From the NCBI GenBank assembly GCA_023386395.1, contig JAEWJV010000084.1:1-5250 (forward strand): 5,250 bases of DNA. Reading direction: 5' to 3'. The notes beneath the pieces are model-generated. The model searched no databases and was not told the origin of the DNA. It saw only the letters and a program-made list of their open reading frames with translations. Below, piece by piece: positions 1 through 5,250 of this stretch (the stretch's first letter is position 1; each line of letters begins with the position of its first letter). Source of the stretch: Bacteroidota bacterium (GTDB taxonomy: Bacteria > Bacteroidota > Bacteroidia > Chitinophagales > Chitinophagaceae). The position numbers were made by a program, and so were the translations under genes.

Positions 1-522
1 AGGCCGGGCTGGTTTTATCATGCGGAAGAAGATGAAAAAGTAAAATCCCCGGAAGAATTATTCCGGTTATATCTGAAATCTGTTGGGAGAGGGGCAAACC
101 TTTTATTAAATGTTCCGCCAGACAGGAACGGGCATTTTAATGCGCATGATTCTGCTGCATTGATTGGGTTCAAAAAATTAAGAGAGGAAAATTTTGATAA
201 GGCAATAAGCAGTAAAAAATTTACAAGGGCTTCGTCAACTTATACCATTCAATTGAATGGTAAGCAAAAAATCAATTGTATAGTGCTGAATGAAGATATT
301 GCCACAGGCCAGAAAATAAAATCATTTACTATTCAGCTTCGCTTAAATAATACAACCGTAAAAGAATTGCACGGTAATACAGTAGGTAAGAAAAGGATTT
401 ATACTTTTTCTGCTACGGAAGCCGGCAGCTTTATTATTAAGATTGATGATGCAAAAGCAACACCATTGTTAAACGAAATTGCAGCGGATAATATTGATGA
501 AAATTTAATTGAAAAGCCTTAA
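1..522 (+). CDS. GH29 alpha-L-fucosidase, C-terminal part (5' end outside the window)
   Basis: The reading frame is open from the first base and ends at TAA 520-522, giving 173 visible residues. The opening residues R-P-G-W-F-Y-H, then the S-P-E-E-L segment and S-V-G-R-G-A-N-L-L-L-N-V-P-P-D-R-N-G (about residues 27-44), are the hallmark end of the GH29 (beta/alpha)8 catalytic domain. Family members hydrolyse terminal alpha-L-fucose from glycans, usually in the periplasm or outside the cell. The nucleophile Asp and the acid/base residue lie upstream and cannot be checked. Residues from about 75 onward form the usual C-terminal beta-sandwich: V-L-N-E-D-I-A-T-G-Q-K-I matches the family pattern 'l-x-E-x-I-x-x-G-Q-r-v', followed by N-T-V-G-x-K-R-I. 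An internal ATG at 160 is not the real start, because the homology begins before it. No clear terminator follows. Fucosidase identity is strong; specificity (alpha-1,2, 1,3 or 1,6) cannot be read from this fragment. Confidence 0.93.
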   Translation, partial: RPGWFYHAEEDEKVKSPEELFRLYLKSVGRGANLLLNVPPDRNGHFNAHDSAALIGFKKLREENFDKAISSKKFTRASSTYTIQLNGKQKINCIVLNEDIATGQKIKSFTIQLRLNNTTVKELHGNTVGKKRIYTFSATEAGSFIIKIDDAKATPLLNEIAADNIDENLIEKP

Positions 523-690
523 TGGCTGCAATACATTTATACAATAATTGTCGGTTGCATTGGCCTTAACCAGGTAAGAATTTATTGTCAACAGGCCCGG
601 TAAATAAGCGTGGTGTAAACGGGTTATTTGAAAAGTGTTACATTTATGTTCTTAATCCTCCCGTAATTCTTCACACATAAATTGTATAAT

Positions 691-1068
691 ATGAAAAAGA
701 CTTCTTTTACGGCAAAAATTTCCCTGTTTGCAATCGTGTTCGGCGCTGTATCACTCACTTCATTTGGCCAGGATAAAAAGAGTATGACTGTTAGCGGCGA
801 AGTATTGGATATGGCCTGTTATTCTTCTTCAGGCGCCAGCGGCGAAGCGCATAAATCCTGCGCTGCAGACTGCATAAAAGCCGGCTCGCCCATGGGCATT
901 CTCACAAGCGATGGCAAGGTGTATCTTATTGTTGAAGACCACAATAAGAAGGATGCTTATGCAGAAGCTAAAAAACATGCCGGCGAACAAATAACAGCTA
1001 CAGGCACTTTTTCAGACAGGGGTGGTGTAAAGGCTTTAATAGTTGATGAAGTAAAGCCAAAGAGTTAG
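691..1068 (+). CDS. Small exported Cys-rich protein of unknown function (possible OB-fold)
   Basis: This 125-residue protein has a classic signal peptide: basic M-K-K at the N-terminus, a hydrophobic core at about 10-22, and probable cleavage in S-F-G|Q near residue 26. It therefore acts in the periplasm or outside the cell. The mature part starts with a beta-like segment V-S-G-E-V-L-D, then a cluster C43-Y, H54, C57, A-A-D, C61. Next come G-K-V-Y-L-I-V-E-D (75-83) and G-E-Q-I-T-A-T-G-T-F (98-107), ending in A-L-I-V-D-E-V. The alternation of short strands and the 'aG-x-x-v-x-v-t-G' pattern suggest a small OB-fold-like barrel (inference). The cysteines and histidine could bind metal or form a disulfide. 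There is no CxxCH haem motif. An in-frame TTG at 682 would add three residues, but ATG 691 begins the normal signal peptide and is preferred. The gene stands alone, 168 bases after the fucosidase. The family is not recognised by name. Confidence 0.88.
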   Translation: MKKTSFTAKISLFAIVFGAVSLTSFGQDKKSMTVSGEVLDMACYSSSGASGEAHKSCAADCIKAGSPMGILTSDGKVYLIVEDHNKKDAYAEAKKHAGEQITATGTFSDRGGVKALIVDEVKPKS

Positions 1069-1370
1069 TATAATATCAATACAACGGTCATAAACAACGC
1101 GGTATGATAACTTTTACCGGTCTCATACAATTATAACATCTTGCCGCCGAATTTGCAGGTTTGATTGTTCTATTTAAGTAAAGTGTTGTAACTGTTTGAC
1201 GCCATAGCAGAGCGTTGCTAAATTCTATTATACAGGTATTGATGATTTGGTTTTTTCTCACATTATTATGAATGAATCTTTGTTGATAGCCATCCTAAAA
1301 AAGGCGCAGGCAAACTTTTAACTGGTTATAGAAAAACCCTGGGATAAAAGTATACACCCTTAAAACAAAA
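1069..1370. other. 302-base intergenic stretch without a convincing gene
   Basis: No reading frame here looks like a complete gene. Two overlapping small inverted repeats lie just after the upstream stop: CGGTA/TACCG around 1100-1120, and GTATGA/TCATAC around 1103-1130. They could fold as alternative weak hairpins but lack a T-tract, so I do not call a terminator. A plus-strand frame is open from just after TAG 1205-1207 to TAA 1319-1321 and contains an ATG at 1268. It would encode only 17 residues (M-N-E-S-L-L-I-A-I-L-K-K-A-Q-A-N-F), has no supporting upstream signal, and may be gene debris. A near match to the -7 box, AATCTTTG at 1275-1282, lacks a correctly spaced -33 box. The promoter of the downstream WG-repeat gene presumably lies here but could not be placed. 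Confidence 0.6.
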
Positions 1371-2459
1371 ATGAAAATTTCAACGCTTACTTTTCTGCTG
1401 ATTTTTCTCAAACTTTCCATGTTTGGACAAAGCGATGACACATGGACAGCATTTTGGAATAGAGACACAACCTTAATTGGTTACAAGGACAAAAACGGAG
1501 TGGTAAAAATTGAACCGAAATTTCAAAGTGCATTTACCAATGCAAACAGGTTTGACAATATTATTGCCGGTGCCGAGGAAACAAATCAACATTGGAAATT
1601 TTATTACCTGACAAAATCAGGCAGAATAGTTGGAAAGGATAGCTTATATATTTTTGATAACAGCTCAGACTGTGAAAGCGAAGGTTTCATTCGTTTTAGC
1701 GATAAGAAAACTGACAAGGTCGGCATGTTCAATAGAAATGGTGATATTGTTATTCCTGCAGTATATAACGCAATGACAAGCGTAAGAAATGGGTTGATTA
1801 TTGCATTAACGGGTGCAAAGAAGAAAATTTGGGAAGGCGGTGAACATTACAGTTGGATTGGTGGCAAAAAGATATTAATTGACACAGCTAATAATATTCT
1901 CATTGACAGTTTTAAATATTCGGGCAACATCAACCTTTTTTCGTTATTAATTTCTGCACAACCAAATCCCGACACGATTAGGCAAAGTTTTAAAACGAGT
2001 AACGGAATTTTTTTTTCGTTTATAGATTTTGATAAAGAATTCAATAGCTGGTTAAAGAATTCATTGCTTGATAAAATAACAAAGGAAAATTTACTGAACG
2101 TCACATACAAAGAAATCACATATTGGAAAGAATCAACGGGTTGGACAAGCGAAACAAAGAATAGTTTTATCGACCGCAACTATGAACTTATCAAAACAAA
2201 ACTTCTTAAGTTAAACGCTTTATACTGTGATTACGCCATTTTCGACCATAGGCTTAATCCATTTATTTATACATCAGATGAATATGGCAAATTCTTTAAC
2301 AACTGTGGTGAATCAAAAGATTGGATATATCCAATTAAAGATATTGTTATTAGCTATAAAGAAGATAAACGCGAACTTCAAGACCACCTTGAATTCCTGC
2401 GGACCGATGATGGATATAAACTAGTTTCTTTAACAATAAGAAAAGGAGAAATAAAATAG
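1371..2459 (+). CDS. Secreted WG-repeat protein
   Basis: This protein has 362 residues. The N-terminus is a signal peptide with a hydrophobic stretch at about 5-17 and a Bacteroidota-type end M-F-G-Q-S-D (17-22). Two WG beta repeats (PF14903 type) are visible. One runs from about 36 to 60, I-G-Y-K-D-K-N-G-V-V-K-I-E-P-K-F; the other from about 117 to 141, V-G-M-F-N-R-N-G-D-I-V-I-P-A-V-Y. A degenerate third may run from about 160 to 184. These repeats form beta-hairpin arrays whose ligand is generally unknown. Residues from about 205 to 362 form a separate Lys/Asn/Tyr-rich region of unknown function, ending D-H-L-E-F-L-R-T-D-D-G-Y-K-L-V-S-L. ATG 1371 is preceded by A-rich sequence and begins the signal peptide. 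The gene is much more AT-rich than its neighbours: row 1861-1920 has 15 G/C of 60, against 29 of 60 in row 3001-3060. This suggests horizontal acquisition. A run of nine T lies at 2008-2016. The exact role is unknown. Confidence 0.87.
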   Translation: MKISTLTFLLIFLKLSMFGQSDDTWTAFWNRDTTLIGYKDKNGVVKIEPKFQSAFTNANRFDNIIAGAEETNQHWKFYYLTKSGRIVGKDSLYIFDNSSDCESEGFIRFSDKKTDKVGMFNRNGDIVIPAVYNAMTSVRNGLIIALTGAKKKIWEGGEHYSWIGGKKILIDTANNILIDSFKYSGNINLFSLLISAQPNPDTIRQSFKTSNGIFFSFIDFDKEFNSWLKNSLLDKITKENLLNVTYKEITYWKESTGWTSETKNSFIDRNYELIKTKLLKLNALYCDYAIFDHRLNPFIYTSDEYGKFFNNCGESKDWIYPIKDIVISYKEDKRELQDHLEFLRTDDGYKLVSLTIRKGEIK

Positions 2460-2472
2460 CAACAACCAACGT

Positions 2473-2619
2473 CGAACCAGCAAATGTGATAGTCAATATT
2501 GTGCCTGACCAGCCCAGTACTTTTTGTATAAAATAAGGTGTAGCTGCTTGTAAAAAGCGTATTATAAGTGCCGGCTCAGCCAGGCATTTCTTATTATAGC
2601 CAACCAACAATTCATTCAT
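2473..2619 (-). pseudogene. Possible decayed tyrosine recombinase C-terminal remnant (speculative)
   Basis: On the minus strand, a frame open from beyond ATG 2617-2619 through the gap and into the 3' end of the WG-repeat gene contains R-F-L-Q-A-A-T-P-Y-F-I-Q-K-V-L-G-W-S-G-T (about 2557 down to 2500). This resembles the end of tyrosine recombinases/integrases, typically 'LLxaGtdxxxIQxLLGHssixtTxxYxH'. If the resemblance is real, the fragment is dead. The H-x-x-R pair is absent, the usual His after LG is Trp, and the catalytic Tyr position reads Phe in T-F-A-G. The spacing also seems one residue short. No upstream part of a recombinase gene is visible; the sequence before 2619 runs into the next gene's promoter. 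It may equally be a chance reading frame. The match rests on eye alignment only. Confidence 0.17.
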
Positions 2620-2670
2620 ATTTATTATCAGCCAATACAACCTTGCCTGATGCAGCTTATACATGGTTTA

Positions 2671-2678
2671 TAGTTTTG
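2671..2678 (+). promoter_or_regulatory. Candidate -7 promoter box of the ZU5/TIG lipoprotein gene
   Basis: TAGTTTTG is an exact match to the Bacteroidota sigma-ABfr -7 consensus TAnnTTTG. It ends 42 bases before ATG 2721, which gives a plausible leader of roughly 35-40 bases. The -33 element is weak: the nearest TTG (2643-2645) lies 25 bases upstream, longer than the usual spacing of about 19-21. The same octamer occurs in front of the minus-strand reductase gene. Confidence 0.45.
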
Positions 2679-2720
2679 CGACCGGATTAAAACAGTTCGT
2701 AAAATCTAAACCAAATAACA

Positions 2721-4478
2721 ATGAACGTAAAATCATTATCATCGCTTGCGCTTGTGCTGGCATTGTTGTTTTGCTGTTGCAAAAAAGACAATGATATGAT
2801 GACGCCACAGCAGCATGATGAAAATACCACTACGCCTGCCGGCACGCCAAACGGCGAAGCCGTAACCAAAACAATTGATGAAGCAGGAGGCGAGCTGACG
2901 AGTGCTGATGGCCGGTTGAAAATTATTATACCTGCAGGCGCAGTTACGCAGGAAAAAACCTTTAGTATTCAGCCCATAACCAATGAGCTGCCTGATGGCA
3001 TTGGTAATGCTTACCGCATTCTGCCGCATGGCGAACAAATCAGTAAACCGGCAACCATTGTTTTTAATTATAAGCCGGAAGACACGCTGAATACCATCGC
3101 TAACTTTATGGATATAGCTTACCAGGATAAACAAGGTACCTGGCAGGCTGTGCCGAACAGTACTCTTGACAGAGCAAAGCACCGGTTGAGCGTAACCACA
3201 ACACACTTTAGTGATTGGGGTTATTTCAAAAGCCTGAAACTGGAACCGCAAACTTCAACCGTGGAGCAGGAGGCTGTAATTACATTGAAATTAACAACCC
3301 GTTTTCCCCGTCTTGATCCCGATGACTCTCCTTCAGGGGATAATACAGCGCCTGTATATACATCACCCAGGCCTTTAAGAATAGACGAAGTAAAAGGCTG
3401 GTCATACAGCGGGGAAGGCAGCCTGGATGCTGATGTATCATCAGCCGTGTATGTGGCGCCGGATCATGTGCCGGCTGCAAATCCCGAAGCGGTTAGCGTA
3501 AGCATTGATATGCACCGCAAAGGGCAGTTCCTGCTGCTTGCATCTATCACCGTATTGGGCAATAATGGTGTAAAATGGTTACAGGTAGATGAAGATTTCA
3601 AAAAAGAAAGCAATAATGGAAAATGCGCCCTTTATATATATGGCAGTTTTGGCAGCGACCCGGGCGCCGGTAAACGCAGTGTAACAATTGAAGGCACACC
3701 CGCTGAAATTGATCTTTGGTCACCGGGAATTCTACGTTGCTTTATTGATAAAACTATTTCGGGCGCCATTGAAATTAAGACCAATGATAAGGTGATAGCC
3801 ACATCTGTGCTGCGCAGGTTTGAAAGTAATTTTTTATACACACGTTATCATGGCGGCCTGTTAAATTCAGGCAACCCGGATGCTTTGAAAGAAACAGCAA
3901 AATTTCATTTGGTGTATCGCGGTTTTGGCGATGCGTGCCCTGCTGATGTGGATCCGTTGTTTGAATTTGATGGAGGCCTTGCCGTGGGGTCTGAAGTAGA
4001 TTATACACTGTCGGGGAAAGCATCTATAACAGCTTTTGCCGGGGCAGATCACTGCGAAGTAACCACGAGTGTGGCATTGCCGGGCGCTACCGGCTGGAAG
4101 CCATTAAGCACGCCATCTGCTATTGGTTTATATCTTTTCATAACGCATGTGCAGGCAGTGAAAGATGGCATTATTGTGCAAATAGATTTCAGTGCCGATG
4201 ATGTACAGGAAAATGTCCGGGTAAAACGAACAGATTGTAATGGTTCTTATCTCGATCCGCCAAAAACCCTTGGTGTAAGTTTCGAAGGATTTAATATGAA
4301 GCCTATTGAATTAAAATTTTATGGCACCAATGAGCTGGCTTTAAACAACGGCGATAAAATAAGCAGTGCGCCTTTAAGCTCAGGCATACTTACCGAAGCA
4401 TGGGATAATACTGCCGGCGATCCCACTCAATATGAAAGCGATGGTTTTGTGCCGGCAAGTTTTGAGAATACTTATTAA
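2721..4478 (+). CDS. Large lipoprotein with ZU5-like, Ig-like and IPT/TIG-like domains
   Basis: This protein has 585 residues. The N-terminus is a lipoprotein signal: hydrophobic residues 6-17, then C18-C19-C20-K-K-D-N-D. The acylated Cys is probably C20 or C19, although the lipobox is not canonical because the -1 residue is Cys. The charged K-K-D-N-D after it is typical of Bacteroidota lipoproteins and may direct surface export. A linker rich in Thr, Pro, Asn and Gly (27-48) precedes a ZU5-like domain (about 50-170). That domain shows G-G-E-L-T-S-A-D-G, I-I-P-A-G-A-V, Y-R-I-L-P-H-G, S-K-P-A-T-I-V-F-N-Y, and closes with T-T-H-F-S-D-W. An Ig-like segment (about 172-282) contains Y-V-A-P-D-H-V-P-A-A-N-P. 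An IPT/TIG-like domain (about 303-366) has I-Y-G-S-F-G-S-D-P-G and W-S-P-G-I-L-R-C-F-I. The remainder (about 370-585) is beta-rich and not recognised. It carries C406, C445 and C506. A role in surface binding or adhesion is inference. ATG 2721 follows an A-rich leader. Confidence 0.87.
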   Translation: MNVKSLSSLALVLALLFCCCKKDNDMMTPQQHDENTTTPAGTPNGEAVTKTIDEAGGELTSADGRLKIIIPAGAVTQEKTFSIQPITNELPDGIGNAYRILPHGEQISKPATIVFNYKPEDTLNTIANFMDIAYQDKQGTWQAVPNSTLDRAKHRLSVTTTHFSDWGYFKSLKLEPQTSTVEQEAVITLKLTTRFPRLDPDDSPSGDNTAPVYTSPRPLRIDEVKGWSYSGEGSLDADVSSAVYVAPDHVPAANPEAVSVSIDMHRKGQFLLLASITVLGNNGVKWLQVDEDFKKESNNGKCALYIYGSFGSDPGAGKRSVTIEGTPAEIDLWSPGILRCFIDKTISGAIEIKTNDKVIATSVLRRFESNFLYTRYHGGLLNSGNPDALKETAKFHLVYRGFGDACPADVDPLFEFDGGLAVGSEVDYTLSGKASITAFAGADHCEVTTSVALPGATGWKPLSTPSAIGLYLFITHVQAVKDGIIVQIDFSADDVQENVRVKRTDCNGSYLDPPKTLGVSFEGFNMKPIELKFYGTNELALNNGDKISSAPLSSGILTEAWDNTAGDPTQYESDGFVPASFENTY

Positions 4479-4496
4479 TTGCAAAAAAGATATAGA

Positions 4497-4527
4497 ATAA
4501 CAGCCCGGCTAATTGCCGGGCTGTTAT
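4497..4527. terminator. Strong hairpin, probable bidirectional terminator between convergent genes
   Basis: A perfect 13-bp inverted repeat (arms 4497-4509 and 4515-4527, core CAGCCCGGC/GCCGGGCTG) encloses the 5-base loop TAATT. It lies 18 bases past the lipoprotein stop and 28 bases past the stop of the minus-strand reductase. Read from the minus strand, the hairpin is followed by a T-rich tail containing six consecutive T (complement of 4484-4489), as expected for intrinsic termination. On the plus strand the following bases are not T-rich, so termination in that direction is less certain. Confidence 0.8.
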
Positions 4528-4555
4528 GTGCATTAAAAGGATATATTCTATACAA

Positions 4556-5140
4556 TTATTTGCTGTAAACATGCGCTACAATGCCGCCGGGGAAAGACTT
4601 TGTTTCCAATAACTTCAGGTCTACTGGAAGCTGGACACTGGTGAAAATAGGCAGCCCTGCACCCAAAACCACGGGATGGGTATTCAAATGATATTCATCA
4701 ATAAGCCCTGTTGCTATAAGGCTTTGCATAAACCCGGCTCCTCCGAGTGCCAGGATGGGCTTATCCTCTCCGGATTTAAGTTCTTTTATCTCTTCGGTAA
4801 GATCTCCATTAAAAATTTTCGCCGTTGCCCAGGAAGCTTCGGCGGGGGATAGTTCTTTACCCGGTGGCACATTAATTCCATCATAACCACTTTTGGTAAA
4901 TACGCCTTTTGGTATGGTGTTCATTGGTACAGCAAAAGGACCGGGCGCCGTTGGCCAGTAAGGCGACATATTTTCAAACGATTTCCTGCCCATGATGATA
5001 AGGCTTGCATCATAGCTTCGCCCAAGGCTCCAGCTTCTTGAAGTTTCATCAGAGCTTCTGAAAATCCAGTCTGCTTTTCCATTAGGGTCAGCAACAAAAC
5101 CATCAACGGTTATTGACATTTTCATAATTAGTTTGCGCAT
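4556..5140 (-). CDS. Dihydrofolate reductase family protein (RibD C-terminal domain type)
   Basis: This single-domain NAD(P)H-dependent reductase of the RibD_C/DHFR superfamily (PF01872 type) has 194 residues, a normal length for the stand-alone cytoplasmic forms. Visible hallmarks are: first strand and loop M-S-I-T-V-D-G-F-V-A-D-P-N-G (8-21), with D24-W25 following; I-I-M-G-R-K-S-F-E-N-M (48-58) and Y-W-P (61-63); I-L-A-L-G-G-A-G-F-M-Q-S-L (129-141), the Gly-rich nucleotide loop; then G-L-I-D-E-Y-H-L-N (145-153) and P-V-V-L-G-A-G-L-P-I-F (156-166). There is no signal peptide. These proteins are widespread in Bacteroidota and are rarely characterised. It is neither classical FolA nor the full RibD with its deaminase domain, so the substrate is unknown. 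ATG at 5138-5140 gives M-R-K-L-I, which matches the usual family N-terminus. ATGs at residues 6 and 8 are alternatives. The gene converges on the lipoprotein gene. Confidence 0.93.
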   Translation of the reverse strand: MRKLIMKMSITVDGFVADPNGKADWIFRSSDETSRSWSLGRSYDASLIIMGRKSFENMSPYWPTAPGPFAVPMNTIPKGVFTKSGYDGINVPPGKELSPAEASWATAKIFNGDLTEEIKELKSGEDKPILALGGAGFMQSLIATGLIDEYHLNTHPVVLGAGLPIFTSVQLPVDLKLLETKSFPGGIVAHVYSK

Positions 5141-5159
5141 AGTGCATTATTTTATTTTT

Positions 5160-5167
5160 CAAAACTA
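5160..5167 (-). promoter_or_regulatory. Candidate -7 promoter box of the reductase gene
   Basis: Read on the minus strand this is TAGTTTTG, an exact match to the Bacteroidota -7 consensus TAnnTTTG and identical to the box at 2671-2678. At the expected 19-base spacing upstream the sequence is CTGG, a weak -33 match. The box is 19 bases before the chosen ATG, leaving a leader of only about 15 bases. That is short but acceptable, and it slightly raises the chance that the ATG at residue 6 is used. Confidence 0.5.
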
Positions 5168-5250
5168 AACTGCACACTCAAAACAGCCAGTGGTTAAATG
5201 CGACGTTTAAGGGTATGATTGCGCCTGTACTTTAAGCATCAAGGTATTTT

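Noticed and set aside
691..1068. Cytochrome c identity for the Cys-rich exported protein
   Set aside because: There is no CxxCH motif; the cysteines are spaced C-x13-C-x3-C.
1847..2179. Minus-strand 110-residue hydrophobic frame inside the WG-repeat gene
   Set aside because: The hydrophobicity is what antisense translation of a Lys/Asn/Glu-rich AT-rich gene produces. The sense frame has a signal peptide and WG repeats.
2460..2480. CAACAACCAACGTCGAAC just after the WG gene stop, considered as an attC-like recombination site
   Set aside because: I could not find the paired complementary half needed for an integron attC hairpin around the gene.
1351..2550. Short inverted similarity flanking the WG-repeat gene (TACACCCTTA near 1352 and the complement of TAAGGTGTA near 2533)
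   Set aside because: The match is about nine bases with one insertion, in AT-rich sequence and without target-site duplications. It is expected by chance and not good enough for element ends.
2739..3251. Minus-strand 170-residue open frame opposite the lipoprotein gene
   Set aside because: It is a shadow of the real gene: the sense frame has a lipoprotein signal and recognised domains, while the antisense product has no recognisable motif.
3775..4052. Overlapping minus-strand open frames of 60-80 residues within the lipoprotein gene
   Set aside because: They are antisense shadows with low-complexity, unstructured products and no upstream signals.
4390..4572. Minus-strand 60-residue frame across the terminator
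   Set aside because: It spans the hairpin and overlaps the ends of two well-supported genes, so it is not plausible as a gene.

Overview
The window looks like chromosomal DNA of a Bacteroidota bacterium, probably a Chitinophagaceae-type soil or freshwater organism (inference). The evidence is: start codons preceded by A-rich rather than Shine-Dalgarno sequence; two exact matches to the Bacteroidota -7 promoter box TAnnTTTG; signal peptides ending in S-F-G-Q or M-F-G-Q; a lipoprotein with a C-K-K-D type N-terminus; and a GH29 fucosidase, a family common in this phylum. GC content is moderate but uneven.

Layout from left to right. Positions 1-522 hold the 3' end of a GH29 alpha-L-fucosidase, whose catalytic part lies outside the window. 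After a 168-base gap comes a small exported protein with a conserved-looking three-cysteine cluster (691-1068) of unknown function. A 302-base stretch without a convincing gene follows. It leads into an AT-rich gene for a secreted WG-repeat protein (1371-2459). The next gap (2460-2720) holds an antisense open reading frame that vaguely resembles the end of a tyrosine recombinase, and the promoter of the next gene. Positions 2721-4478 encode a large surface or periplasmic lipoprotein with a ZU5-like domain, an Ig-like segment and an IPT/TIG-like domain. A strong 13-bp hairpin separates it from a convergent gene on the minus strand (4556-5140) for a RibD_C/dihydrofolate-reductase-like oxidoreductase, which has its own TAnnTTTG box.

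The genes do not form an obvious pathway or operon. Gaps of 168-302 bases separate the four plus-strand genes, so each probably has its own promoter. Four of the five products are, or are likely to be, exported: the fucosidase (its N-terminus is not visible), the Cys-rich protein, the WG protein and the lipoprotein. The most unusual part is the AT-rich WG-repeat gene with its poorly explained flanks, which reads as an accessory insertion. I see no CRISPR array, tRNA, rRNA, complete mobile element or clearly new multi-gene system.
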